Positions 34,300 to 46,800 of a stretch of DNA of 64,000 nucleotides are shown here, piece after piece. The DNA is from Microthyrium microscopicum. Its lineage: Eukaryota; Ascomycota; Dothideomycetes; Microthyriales; Microthyriaceae. A model generated the notes under the pieces. It had not been told where the DNA came from, made no database searches, and saw only the letters and a program-made list of their open reading frames with translations. Position numbers and translations under genes: made by a program. The first letter of the stretch is position 1, and each line of letters starts with the position of its first letter. The DNA is taken from the NCBI GenBank assembly GCA_010405405.1, contig MU004233.1, positions 1,563,122 to 1,627,121 on the forward strand, in the 5' to 3' direction.

Positions 34300-37200
34300 A
34301 GAACTTATAAAGCTTCTCTTAACTATCCTATACTTAATTAGTAGCAACGACTTCTTTACGCGTTATAATAAAAGCGTACAATACTTTGAGTAGTAAATAG
34401 TAAGTAGACTTAAGTCCTAATTTTAGTAGAAAACCGTTTTATACTTTAAAAGGTATAAAACTAGTAGTAGCACTTACGATAGAATTTACTATAAATTTAG
34501 TAAATAGTAATAGAGCTACCTAATTATCCTAATCCTAATTAATAAAGGATTTAAGATACTATTTTAAGGTAGTAATAGTTATTTCAATAATGCCATTAGA
34601 CTCTAGATACTATATAGTACTTAATCTCAATATAACGCCTATACGTTCGTATAGGCGACCCTAAAAGGTAGATATAAATTAAGTTCCTTAATCTAAAAGG
34701 ATAGAATCTAGCTAACCATATAGCTTCTATACTTAATTAATAAATGCTATAACTATTATTTCTAGTAAAAGACTTAGAAGGGTAATAAACTATCATAATC
34801 GCGTTAAATAATTAATAATAACTATAATATGTTAATAAACTATACCCTAGTAGGTATAGCGTAGCAGTAAGACAATAAAGTCTATAAAGATATTAGACTA
34901 AGCCTAATCTAGCAGAGAGAACAAGTAAAGGAGCCCTTACTTCTTTTAGTGTACTAGTTTTAAAAAGACGTAGTAATAACCTTTAATATATTTCTTAATA
35001 TATTCTAATATTCTTAGCTATTAATAATCTTATTAAAGGTAGTAGTAGGTTATTATAGTTTCTCTATAATCTATAACTTTATATTAATGCGCTTATTTTA
35101 TTATTTTATTCTATAAATACGTCGTTAGTATAAATAATTTTTATTAATAGAGGATAGTACTATTTAGTAGAGCTTTATAATTTATTAATTTAATTTAATC
35201 CTAATCTAGTATACTAAAAGATAGGAAGTAGTCTTTCTATGCCTTTGCTAGTTAGATCGCAATAAGTAACTTATCTCCCTTACTTACCTTTATTACTTCT
35301 TGCATAAACTGCTTTAAGTTAAAATCTAGAGATTTAGTATTAACTAGTAGCAAATTATCTAAACTAGCTAAAGCTCTATTCCTAAAGCTCCCTACAATAG
35401 GTTCTAAATTAGACTCTCCTACTATAGTAACATCTAGCTTATCTAACGCAAGCGTAGCTATTTGCATAAAGGACAAGGTAATAGAATTGATAAGGATTAT
35501 AGCTAGTTTAATAGCTTATTTAGTGCTAAATTAATATAAGAATAGGAGCAGTCAATGCTATTACTTAACCCATAGGTCTTTATTACTCTAGAGTACGTCT
35601 TATAATCTTTAAGTTAAAGCGTTAGCTTTGCTATTATCTTTACTAGGGTAATACTTAATTAAGAAGTAAAACTATAATAGGAATTTAGCTTAGCGCATTT
35701 AACAACGTATAAGCTTCTTAGTCTTTATAAAGGTTTAAAGATTTTGATAATCTAAGAATACCTTTATAATATCTTTAGTACTAAATAACTTAGGCTCCTA
35801 TTCCTTAAAAGCGTAGACAACAGCGAGTAGTTCCTTATTATAAATATTATAATTACATTCTACTAGTAATATCTTTTTAGAGAGGAAGGCAACTAGTCTT
35901 AGATCGCTATTTATATCTTTCTATAATAATATAGTAGCATAAGCCTAATCTAATGCGTCTATCTCTATCTAAGTTTCCTTAGTATAGTTAAAGTATTAAA
36001 GTATTAGCGTGCTAGTAAAGTCCACTTTTAGCTTCTTAAAAGCTTATTCTTTAGGCCTATTAGGATCCTAGAAGAATATAGCTAAAGTATCCTTCTAAGT
36101 AAGATTTATTAAGGGTGCTACTATAGTAAAGTAATTAAAGATAAACTATTAGTAGAAGTTAGTAAATCTAAGGAACGCCTAAACATCTTTAAGATAGCTT
36201 AGTCGTTCCTAGTTAACTACTATATTAATCTTTAAAAAGTCTATCTTAATGCCTTTTGTAGTAATAATTAGACTAAGGTATTTTACTTCTTAAATAGTAA
36301 ACTCTAACTTCTTAATATTAAAGAATAGGCCTACACGTTCTAATACGTCTAGTACTAAATATACGTAGGCGTTATGTTCTTCTAGTATCTTACTAAATAC
36401 TAGAATATTATCTAAATAAATAGTTACAAAATCGTCCAAAAATTACATTAGCACATAATTAATATACGCTTAGAATATCCCTAGTCCCCCTATAAGGCTA
36501 AAGGGTAGCACTTTAAACTTAAATAGGCTATAGTATATTAAGAATACTATTTTATATTTATCTCTAGGTTTAATATAGATACGTTTAAAGGTAGTAATAA
36601 CGTTAAACTTAGAGTAATACTTTACCTTTATAAGGCGTATAAGCATCTTACTAATAAGTAGTAGGACATTACTATTTTTAATAGTAATATTATTTAACTT
36701 ATAGTAATTAATATAGACGCAAATACTTTCTCCTAGCTTGCTTATACAAAGTATAGGTATAGTATATTAAGATTTTAAACTTATAGTAAAACTACGCTAA
36801 AGTAGACTCTTAATATATTATTTAATAACTAAGGCTTGTTTTAGCAATATTAATACAGGTTAGCATTTTAGAATTTTAGCATTAAGGATAAAGTCAATAG
36901 CGTAGTCATATTTACTATAGTAAGGCATAAGGATATCTAAACGCTTTAGATTAAAGACTTCAAAATATTAATAGAAACGTTCTAAGATAAGTTTTAAGAT
37001 CTCCTCTTTTAACAAATAAGGGCAATCTTACTTATCTTGCTATTTAAGATAATCTTCCTCTAATATAGTATATATAGCAAGGTTTATAGTAAATCTATTA
37101 TTATTATCTTTATTACTATTAGGAGGTTTCTTTTCTTTTTCGTTATTAAAATCTTTAGGCTAGAATATATTAACTATAGCGTCTTTACGCTTTATTAGTT

Positions 37201-39900
37201 TCTTAAACGCTACTATAGATATAAAAGTAATGTCTAATTCTTTAGGTAATTCTAAGTTTGTAGATCATCCTTTTAGGTCTATAATAATTAGGCGTTATAA
37301 TATAATATAATTTATAATATATCTTATACTATAGAAGGTTAATATTCTTAAACCTCTATGTAGATTAACTTTATATTAATCTAGCTAGGGTGCTCCTAGG
37401 ATTAGATTATAAGAGGCTACTTTTATAACGAAATAGCTAATCTGCTTAACGTAGTATTTAATACGTAGGTTAAGGATAGTAGCTTTATTAACTATAGATA
37501 CTAATTTACTATTAGTAAGTGTTACTAAGCGTGGATATACGAGTTAAAAAGTAGGAATATTATATTGCTAAAGATAATAAGGGTTAATAATTCCTATTGT
37601 ACTACTACTAGTATTAATTAAAATACTAGCGTTAGAGTAGGTTAAACGCTATAGTATAAATACTAAGCTAATAGTAGTCTATTATAATCTAATAATAGGA
37701 TCTTTCTTTTTAATATCCTAAAGTTATACTGCTAGTATAATAGAGGCTAGCAAGATATAGATAGTATATAAGTATACTAGTAAGACTCATTCCTTATAAA
37801 TAGTATCTTTATACTTAAGGCGCTAAATATATTAGTAAAGGTAGCTAAGTATTTTCTTAGTCTTCTCTTATGCCTTCTCTTTAATGTTTTTATAGTCTTC
37901 TTTAGCCTAATAGAATATTTCTTTAACTTTTTTAATATTTTAGTATTACTCTTTATTATATTAACAAAATATATCTTTTACGCGCTTAGTATTAGCGTTA
38001 AAAGTACGTTTCTTTCTTTTGTTATATACTTTAGTCTTATTTAGCTCCTCCTTATAGCTTAGCAAAGAAGCATCTAGTTTAAAGACTAATAATTATCCTC
38101 CTTAGTAGTATCCTTTATAGAGGGTTACTATTCTTTTTAAACTTTTATAAATATTATTACTAAAGGTACAATTAAGGCTTTAATCTTATTATTAGATAAG
38201 GGTTCCTAATCTTTACATAGTATAGTCTTATTAAAGTAGTAATAACCCTTTTATTTATAATAGATATAACGTTTATCTATTTTTAAGGCGTTAAAGACGT
38301 CTATAAGACAGTTAACGTTGCTAGTTTTGTTATTTTAGGCCCCTTTATTAGTAGACTAATTATTATTATAACTATAAGAGTTATTATTTATAGTAGCAGG
38401 CTTATAATTAATTTAGCGCGCTACTAAGTAAAGTTAAGCGCAAAATATAGCAAAACTACTAAAATGCTAGCCTATTAATAAGTCTATAAACTTATAATTA
38501 ATAAGATCTTATAATTTAATAATCTTTTTACGCTTAAATAGTTCTATATCTACTAAATTCGTTAAGAAGTAGCTAATAAAGGCTTAAAGACCTTCTATAT
38601 CTTTTATCTTAGCATCTAAGGACTTTAACTATGCCTTAGCATCTTTAAAAACATTCTTAGAGTAGTAATAGCTATCTAGGTCTACCTATATCTCTTCTAT
38701 AGTACTATAAGAGTCCTTTAACTTATAACCTTCGCGTATAACTATAATGCTATAGATAAGGCTAGTATAATAAACGTAAATAAACTTAATCTTCTTCTTT
38801 TTAGTAGAGACGTATAGATATATATTCTTATTAAGAAGTATATCTAATATTTTCTCCTTCTACTATTTATAGTATGTAGGTTTACCTTTAAAATTACTAG
38901 GTTCTTTAAACTTAGCAAGTATTACTAAGGAGGTACTATTAGCTACTAATAATAGTAAAATATAGCGTATTCCTTAGGCTTAAAGCTATAAGTATAAAAC
39001 TACTAGATGCGTTACTTATAGTATAGAACAACCTAAGAAGATATTATTCTCTAAATTATTTAAGTTAATATAGGCTTAGTTTAAATTCGTCTAAAGTCTA
39101 TCCTTAAGTTCTTAGACTTAGTAGTAAAGGTTAATAACTAACTTATAATATTATAGATTAATATTACGCTTCTTTACTAATTTAGTAAGAGCTACTTATT
39201 TATTTAAACAAGTAGTAGTTAGTGCTAACTTATAGTTATAGCGAATTTGGCTAGTAAGCGCTTTAAAATCTATTATTATCTACTAATAGATAGCTACCTC
39301 TTCCTATAGCACTTCTACTAATTTACCTAGTTAACTTACTTTTGTATTAGCGTCTATAAGTTCTCTTACTAGCTAATCTTAAAGTTTTTAAGTAAACTAA
39401 TAACGTAATGCTATAGTTTAATTAATTACCAACACGATATATAGTTATTTAAAGAATTAATCTTCTTCTATAAACTTAATATATTAGTCTAGATGCTTAC
39501 TATTAGACATTAATACATAATATTTCTAAAGAGTAGTAGAATCATTAGGATTGTCTTAAAGAACTACTAATATCTATTTCCCTACCTTTAGTCTAACTTC
39601 GTACAATACTTATATAAATAAAGGCTTCATGCTAGTAAGTAATATAACTTTACTATTAAGGTCTACTAGTTTTAGGAGCAGATAGAGTAGAAACGACATA
39701 GGAACGTTATGTAGTTCTTTTTTGCGTACTAGTAATTCTAGCTAGTAGTAGATATTAATAGGTAATCTTACTTTTAACGCGCCTTTATTTAGTAGACTAC
39801 TAATAACGACACTAGAGGTTATTACCTCTTTACCTTTTAATCCTAGCTCTTTTATTACGCTTGCTAGCGTAATAGGTATCATAGTTAATAGTCTAGTAAT
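34300..39900 (-). pseudogene. gag-pol relic of element D (Ty3/gypsy)
   Basis: Minus strand. A zinc-knuckle-like stretch (KRYIYYK-stop-KGYYYFNKT) lies near 38260. The reverse transcriptase box near 36420 reads DDFVTIYLDNILVFSKILEE, YLDD changed to YLDN. It is followed by GLFFNIKKLEF and the connection region, then RNase H near 35950-35780 with ILLQKDINSDLRLVAFLSKK and YNIYNKELLAVVYAFKEQE. A less mutated 74-codon open piece at 35252-35476 belongs to the stretch before integrase. Integrase lies further down. Stops are TAA/TAG. Boundaries are approximate. Confidence 0.8.
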
Positions 39901-40650
39901 AATCTTATAAGGTTATTAAATATTAATACTAACTTAAGTATTTTAACGAAGAAATTCTTCATCTTTATTATCTAAAGCTGCTTTAGGCAATAGAGGTAGC
40001 TTTTTAATAGATTTAACTACTAGGATGCTCTCTTACTATAGCATTAACGTGATAGTAGACTATTAATTAGTTCCTATATCTAGGGCGACTAGCTTCTTAA
40101 CGAAGCGGCCATCTCTACTACGGTAGGGTGAAACTAAGTAGCTTTAAATACTAACGCTACTACGCTTATAAGCAATATAAGAGTCACTTAATACTAGTTT
40201 AAGACTAGGAATAAGTAGCGCCTCACTTATAGTAATACGCAGCTAAATAATGCAGTGTTTTTTAATAAATTAGAACTAATTTAATAGATTTAATAAATAC
40301 GAATTAACAAGGAATAAGGTAAGTGTATTTTATAGTTAGTAGAAAGGAAGTAGTATAAACGCCTTTATGGATTTAAGAAGAATACTACGAGGCAAAGCTT
40401 AGGCCTCTAAGTAGTCTTTATTCTAGTAAATAATACTAAATTTGCGTTACTCTAGTTAGTATTTATAAATTTGCTAGCACCTTTAGCAACGCTAATCCTA
40501 ATTAAGGGTAGTGTCGCTAAATGCTAATTAGTTAGATCTATAGCATAACTATAGTAATTTAATAAGAATTATTAAACGCCTCTACGCGTTTATTAATAAT
40601 ACGCAAAATATACGCAGAGCGTAAAATTTAATATAGAGGTACTTAGATTA

Positions 40651-40872
40651 TATAAGGAGCTAATAGGCGCAATAGGTGAGTAGAAAGTAGCTAGTATTGT
40701 AGGATCTAAGTATAGAGAGAAGAGATCTAGGGATGTAGCTATAGATGCAAAGATATAGGGCTTAGGGGATCCTTAGATACATTAACCCTAAACGGGATAA
40801 AGAGATCTTATCTATAAGATTAGATCTCTACATCCAAACACTACAACACTAAACCTGTAAGGATTCCTTACA
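40651..40872 (-). repeat. 5' LTR of element D
   Basis: Partner of 33160-33381, followed on the plus strand by the CTTTA duplication. Confidence 0.93.
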
Positions 40873-40877
40873 CTTTA

Positions 40878-41740
40878 ATACCTATATAGTAATTAATAAG
40901 CGCGTAGGTCACGTAGAAGCTACCCTTAGTAATACTAGAGTGCAATAAGAAGAAATTAGCTACTAGCTACTTAGACATACGACTATAAACTAATTAGTAT
41001 CTAAATGCGTAGAACTAGACTAGAATTAGTTAAAATAAGTACTTACGACTTATAAAGAGTTACTACGTACTTATAAGTATACTAAATACTACTATAAAGT
41101 ATACGCTTATCCTTATAGGATAATTTGTTCTAAGAATTATTCTTAAGAGTATAAATAACCTTATTAATTATAACGCAAACTAAAATAAGCTTAGCCTTAT
41201 TATAAAGGTCTTTATAAGGAACAACCTACCTATATTAGTATAATATAATGTAAAATAAGCTAGAATAGGATATTACCTCTAAATAATCCTTAGTTAACTT
41301 TGTATTAAGGCATTTAATAAAGTACTTGCTTAAACTAACTTGCTAAGCATAATAATAATCTAAGTTAGGAATAAGGCAGAGTTTAGTAGTTAAAGGAGGA
41401 GAGAAATATACTACATAGACCTCTATATAATACTAATAAGGATTTAGGGTTAAGTAGTACTATAATAAGCTAAGTAAGGCTATAATGCTCTTATTAGCGT
41501 ATTCCTACTCTATCTTATCTTTAGAGACTACTTTAGTAAGGTCTATAATATTAGTAGTTAAGATTTAGTCATTATAGGACGTATTAATATTATTATTAGT
41601 ATTAATAGTTACTATAGTCTTGCTAGAATTAAAGTTGCCCTTAGTAAGGACCTAAGAGCCTTTAATGAAATCTTTAAGTAACTTATTTATATTAATGCCT
41701 ACTTTAAATAAAGATAGGTTTAAAAGTATATAGGTTAGTT
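40878..41740 (-). pseudogene. antisense reading frame of element C, N-terminal part
   Basis: Minus-strand frame, opposite to gag-pol, between pol and the 3' LTR of element C. It reads for long stretches broken almost only by TAA/TAG, for example NFNSSKTIVTINTNNNINTS, TTNIIDLTKVVSKDKIE, YIEVYVVYFSPPLTTKLCLI and LILVCVIINKVIYTLKNNS. The frame then shifts by one near 41040, after which it reads SRMSK, VANFFLLHSSITKGSFYVTY and ALINYYIGIKAT up to the insertion site of element D. The rest continues at 33159. I do not recognise the protein. It has the composition of a real protein after RIP, and the codons that are now stops are in positions expected for Gln. Confidence 0.55.
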
Positions 41741-42240
41741 AAGATAAGTTATTAAAGGTTAGAAGGGTGTAAAGTATACTAAAATAGGTTAAGAGGACCT
41801 AAGGAGGCGCTAAGTAGCCTAATAACTAAGAAGAGAAAATTTATAGTTACTAGAGAGGAACCTATAACGCAAAATAGGTTAGTAATAGTAATCTTTATAT
41901 ATATTTACAAAACTATAGAATTTCTACTTACCTTAAGATTTAGAGTATAAAAGATAAGAGATAGAGAATTTAGAGTAAGAAGGGTTATTTTATACCTAAA
42001 TCTCTCTACCTTCTTAAAATGGCTAAGTATTAACGTAATAGTACTTAGTAAAGACTTATAAGAGCCTTCTATAGTAAAAGGAAGTTATGCGTAGTATAGT
42101 AAGTACTTAAAGGGATTATAACTTCCTAAATAGAAAGGTACAATCCTAGCCTTAGAGTCTCTAAACTTTTAAGTAAGGATTTAAATACCTTACTATAAAT
42201 AACGTAAAATGACCCTTAATTAGACGCAAGAAGCGTTAAA

Positions 42241-42302
42241 ATACATATATAAGGGATACCCCTTTAAGAACCCTTTTTAACGCAAAACGGAGTTAAAATG
42301 CG
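42241..42302 (+). repeat. 62-bp direct repeat, copy 2 (element C)
   Basis: Partner of 32367-32428; differences are mainly C/T transitions. It may mark the end of a segment acquired by element C. Confidence 0.8.
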
Positions 42303-42984
42303 CCTCTAATCTAGAGCTAAATAAGGCTTATAGAGTAGTTTTACATATAAGTTATAGCTACCTAACCTACTATAAAGCTAATTATACTAAACTAATACAA
42401 ATTTAGTATATCTAATATAGTGTAACTAATTAAGTTAAGCCATATATATTTTAATAACTAGATAACCTATACTATATATAGGATAACTATCTAGTAGTAT
42501 TTTAATAAGATCTAATTAAATATAAATAGTAGCACTACGCTACGTTTATAGATAGCTTAATATAGCTCTAATAAAGCTAGTATTAACTAATCAAAACTCT
42601 AATAGAGCTAGTAATTACTTATTAGATATCTTATAGATATATTAGACCTTAATAACTAGACTCCTTTGAGTTTAAGTTAATATAGTTAATTATAACCTAA
42701 GACTAGTAGAAAATAGAGAGCTATTTATCTAGAGTAGGTAAAAAATAGAAAGCTATCCATCTAGAACGAGTTATATACTAAAGCTAGAGAATAAGAATAT
42801 TACTAAGCTATAGAAGACTCCTTAAGGTATAGGTAGCCTAATCCTATACGTTTAGTTAAGCCTTATCTTCTCCTAAGTCTTAGTATAATAGGGTATAGTT
42901 AAAAGCTATATATAAGTATAAGAAATATCTAATAAAACCTTTAAATATGCTCTTTAGGACGAATAGCCTTAAGAAGGGGGATAA

Positions 42985-43252
42985 TATTAGGAACTAGGAT
43001 ACCTCTAGTTTAAGATAACTACCAATAGGACACGTCTACATAGAATAAAGCGTTATTAGTTAAGTTAACTAATAACGACCTATTATAAACATAGATAGCT
43101 TAGCAGAGTCCTTATAGCTCTAAGTAATAAAGAAGAGGAATTATAAGGGTCTAAGTAACTTCCTAGTAATTACTCTTATCCCTATTTTTATATGTCTACT
43201 TGAACTATAATAATTATAGTCTTTACCTACTTAGAACAACCCATTTCTAACA
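42985..43252 (+). repeat. 3' LTR of element C
   Basis: Partner of 26757-27024; begins TATTAGGAAC (TG mutated to TA) and keeps CA at its end. Followed by TCTAC. Confidence 0.93.
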
Positions 43253-43899
43253 TCTACTTATATAAATATAAAATCCTATTTTTAAATCCTAATAGATTTA
43301 ACCTACTAGTATAGTAAATACGCAAACTCTTAACCTTTAATCTTACTAGAAGCTTAGACTTTTAGCATCTAATTAAAGGGCTTAAAGAACCTTAATTAAC
43401 CTAGAACTTCTATTCTATTAGACTTATAGGTTAATAATCTTCCTTTATTATTACTACTTCTCTCTACTACTATACCTATAATAAGACTTTACTTATTTTA
43501 CTATACTATAATAAGCCCTAAAGACGAACTATAATAAATTAGACCTTTTACTCTTTTCCTTAAATTACTTATTATACCTTTATAATCTATTTATACTTTA
43601 TCTTAAGACTTCTTAGCGCTTACGCTTATTACTTATATTTACTTTATATTAAACCCTTATCTTATTATAAGAGATACTAGTAAGACTTATAGAACTTATT
43701 CTATATCTTATCTTTATAAGTAATAGCAATTAGGGACTTAGAATACTACTTAGTTTATAATTATGCTACCTTATACTTAGATTAATAGTAATAATAATAA
43801 CGCTATAATAAAACTACCTCGTAGCTAAGCTTTATACTATAATTCCTTATACTCTTATTATAGCTCTATAGCTAAGGCACCTCTACTATTTAATGTCTT

Positions 43900-46800
43900 A
43901 AAAATTGCTAAGAGTAGCTATATCTATAGCTAATTATAATTCTAAAATAAAAATAAAGAGAAGGCATCCTCTACTAATTCTTTAATTACTACTCTCTAAT
44001 TAGTAGACTAGGCTTAGATTAAAGAGTTACTATTAAACTACTAGATATCCTCTTACCTTATTACCTACTAATTAATTACTCTAAATAAGAAGAATTAAGT
44101 ACCCTTAGCATAACTCTTTTATAAAAAAGTTACCTTCTAAGCCTAAGAAACTATTCCTCTAAATAGTACTATTAAAAGCGTTTCTCTAGACCCTATACTT
44201 ATACGTTATACTTAAAGTAACTTATATTTAGAAATTATTAAGACTTATAAAGAATTCCTTTATAATATTACTATATTACTAGAACTTTAGTTTAAATAGC
44301 TACATAATTATATTAAATTAGCCTAAGTAGCTAATCTCTATATTTAAGAAACCTACGCCTAACTAAATAATATAATAGATACTTACTAATACTATAAGTA
44401 AGGTATTAAAGATATAACTAATAAACTTAATAATACTATAGTTATAACTAATAAAGTATATATAAAAGTAGATTAACTTTACTAATAACTTAACTACGTA
44501 ATTAAAGCTAACTATAAAAATAATAAACGCGTCCTTTACTTAGAGAATACCTATAATATAAATTAATAGGAACTTAATAAAGTACTTAATAATATTAAAT
44601 AACTATATACCTCTTATACTAAGAAGCGTAATAAGATTATAGCTCTTTACCTCTAGAATAAAGATCTTAAAGACTAGCTTAGTTAGTTTATATATAAGTC
44701 TAAAGAGACTATCTACTAACTTAATTTTAATAATAAGTAAGTAATGCCTCCCCTTTATTAATAAGTCTTTTATATTTAAACTAATAGTCTAACCCTAGTA
44801 ATATCTAGATTCTTAGTTAGTAATAAAAGTAAGAAATATAAATAAAGTAATCTAAGTAAATACTCTAGTTATAACCCTAAATAATATCTTACGTAAAAGC
44901 TTTACGTTAAAGACTATTTTTATAATAAATAAGCCTCTTTCCCTACGAAATTAGATACTACTATTTAAATACGTAGTAAGACTCTTAATATTACTCTTAA
45001 GTTTATTAAGAATCGCGCGTAATATAAATTACTAAACCTATACTCTAATATAATAGAGTTCTAAAAGAACTTAAATTAATATACCTAGAAGCGCAATACT
45101 TATAAAGATACTATTACTTAGTTATAAAATTCCTTAAACTAAATAAAGAAGACTAAGAAGCTTGCTCTATATATTACTAAGTTTAATAGTAAAATTACTA
45201 ACGCTAGCCTTATAAAAGTAGATAAGGTTACTTATCTTAAATATATAATTATTAAAGAAATTACATAGTGCCTATTCCTTTCTAAGGCTACTACTATTAC
45301 TAAATATATTAATAAGTTATAAATTATTAACTAAAACCTTAAACGCAAAACTAATAATAAGGATAAGCTATCTAGTAATTAAAATAATAATAATAGTAAC
45401 TAAATTAATAACTAAATTAATTACGTACTATACTATAAAGTTACTCTATACTAACGTCTAATATAAGATTATTACTATACTTAATATAACGAACAAGGTT
45501 ATAACTATAAAGATAAAAACTTAAAGTATAAAGATAAGCTAGCCCTCTCTAATTCTAATATCTCTACTAAGCTTACTAGCATTTATCTATAGCAAGATAA
45601 TACCTAACTATAAAACTTAACCCTATAGTATAATTACTTATTAATATATAATAATTATTACTACTAAGACTAAGGAAACTAGACGCTCCTCTATAACGCT
45701 ACGTAGAGAAGCTAAATAAAATAGAAGCGTATAATAAATAATAAAAACGTTAAATAGAGGCTATTATTAACTACCTAAGTAACTCTAAGACTAAAAGTAA
45801 CCCTATAGGCATAGCTATTATCTATATATTAGTAGCCTACGTTCCTATTAACTAATTACTAAAATATTTCATTCTAAAGATAGGCTAATAGTAAAGCATT
45901 ACTAGTAATATTCTTATTAATAATAACGCGTATACTAAAATAAAAGTCCTAATTAATATAGGTAGTAATACTTTTAGTATTATTAATCTTTATTACCTTA
46001 AAATTTATAATATTCTATTAGTAGAAATAACTAGACCTTACTACGCTAAAATAGCTAATAGCTACGCTATTATAAAGATAACCTATATAGTAGCTATTAT
46101 ATTACGCATTAGTATCTACCTTAAGTAGATTCTTTACTTCATAATAGAAGTTACTAACTATAATATAATCCTTAGTAACCTATAAGTAAATAAACATAAA
46201 GTTACGCTTTAGGGAGGCTAACGTATATTAGGCTTCTACTTTAAGCATTATATAAAGTACTACATAGCTTTTTATTACTTAATTACTATTAACTATAAAG
46301 GTTAAATAGTTATAAATAAATAATAAGAAAATACTCTTAATATCTATATAGTATTACTATAAGTCTTTATAACTATAATATAGCGTAAAAATTACTACTT
46401 TATAGCCCTTTACTAAAAAGACTTTAATGCCTTAGAAGAAGAAGAAGACCCTAACCCTATTCCTTAGCAGAACGTTACTAGCATTGCTACAATCTCTATT
46501 AAAGACTATACTAAATAGCGCAAAAAGCTTAACTATAACTTACTAACGTAAGAAGAGTTACTAAAATTAATACTATTAGAATTTTATCACTATGTCTTTT
46601 TATTTAACCTTTATTAAGTTAATAAGCTACTACTATATTAACTAGGTTTTAACTATACTATTACTACTAACCTAAATATAAAAACACTTATACGTAAATC
46701 CTATAGTATATCTTATTAATAAGTATAGGTCGTTAAGGAATATATTAAGAATATACTTAGAAAAAGCTTTATCTACCTAAGTACTTCTTACTATGCTATA

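Larger units (their letters stand above)
33160..40872 (-). mobile_element. element D: Ty3/gypsy LTR retrotransposon, minus orientation
   Basis: Innermost and therefore youngest insertion of the nest, 7713 bp. Two 222-bp LTRs (33160-33381 and 40651-40872) flanked by the perfect duplication CTTTA (33155-33159, 40873-40877). On the minus strand the LTR starts TGTAAGG and ends CTTTACA. The minus-strand polypurine tract (plus strand CTCCCCTCCTCC, 33385-33396) adjoins the left, 3' LTR. Pol relics read on the minus strand. Confidence 0.93.
26757..43252 (+). mobile_element. element C: Ty3/gypsy chromovirus-type LTR retrotransposon, interrupted by element D
   Basis: Two 268-bp LTRs (26757-27024 and 42985-43252), the 5' one starting TGTTAGGAAC and the 3' one ending GTTTCTAACA-like (CATTTCTAACA), flanked by the perfect duplication TCTAC (26752-26756, 43253-43257). 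Polypurine tract AAGAAGGGGGA lies just before the 3' LTR. Removing D and its duplication leaves about 8.8 kb. Gag-pol is on the plus strand up to about 32120; the remaining 3 kb before the 3' LTR holds a long antisense frame, unusual for the family. Confidence 0.93.
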
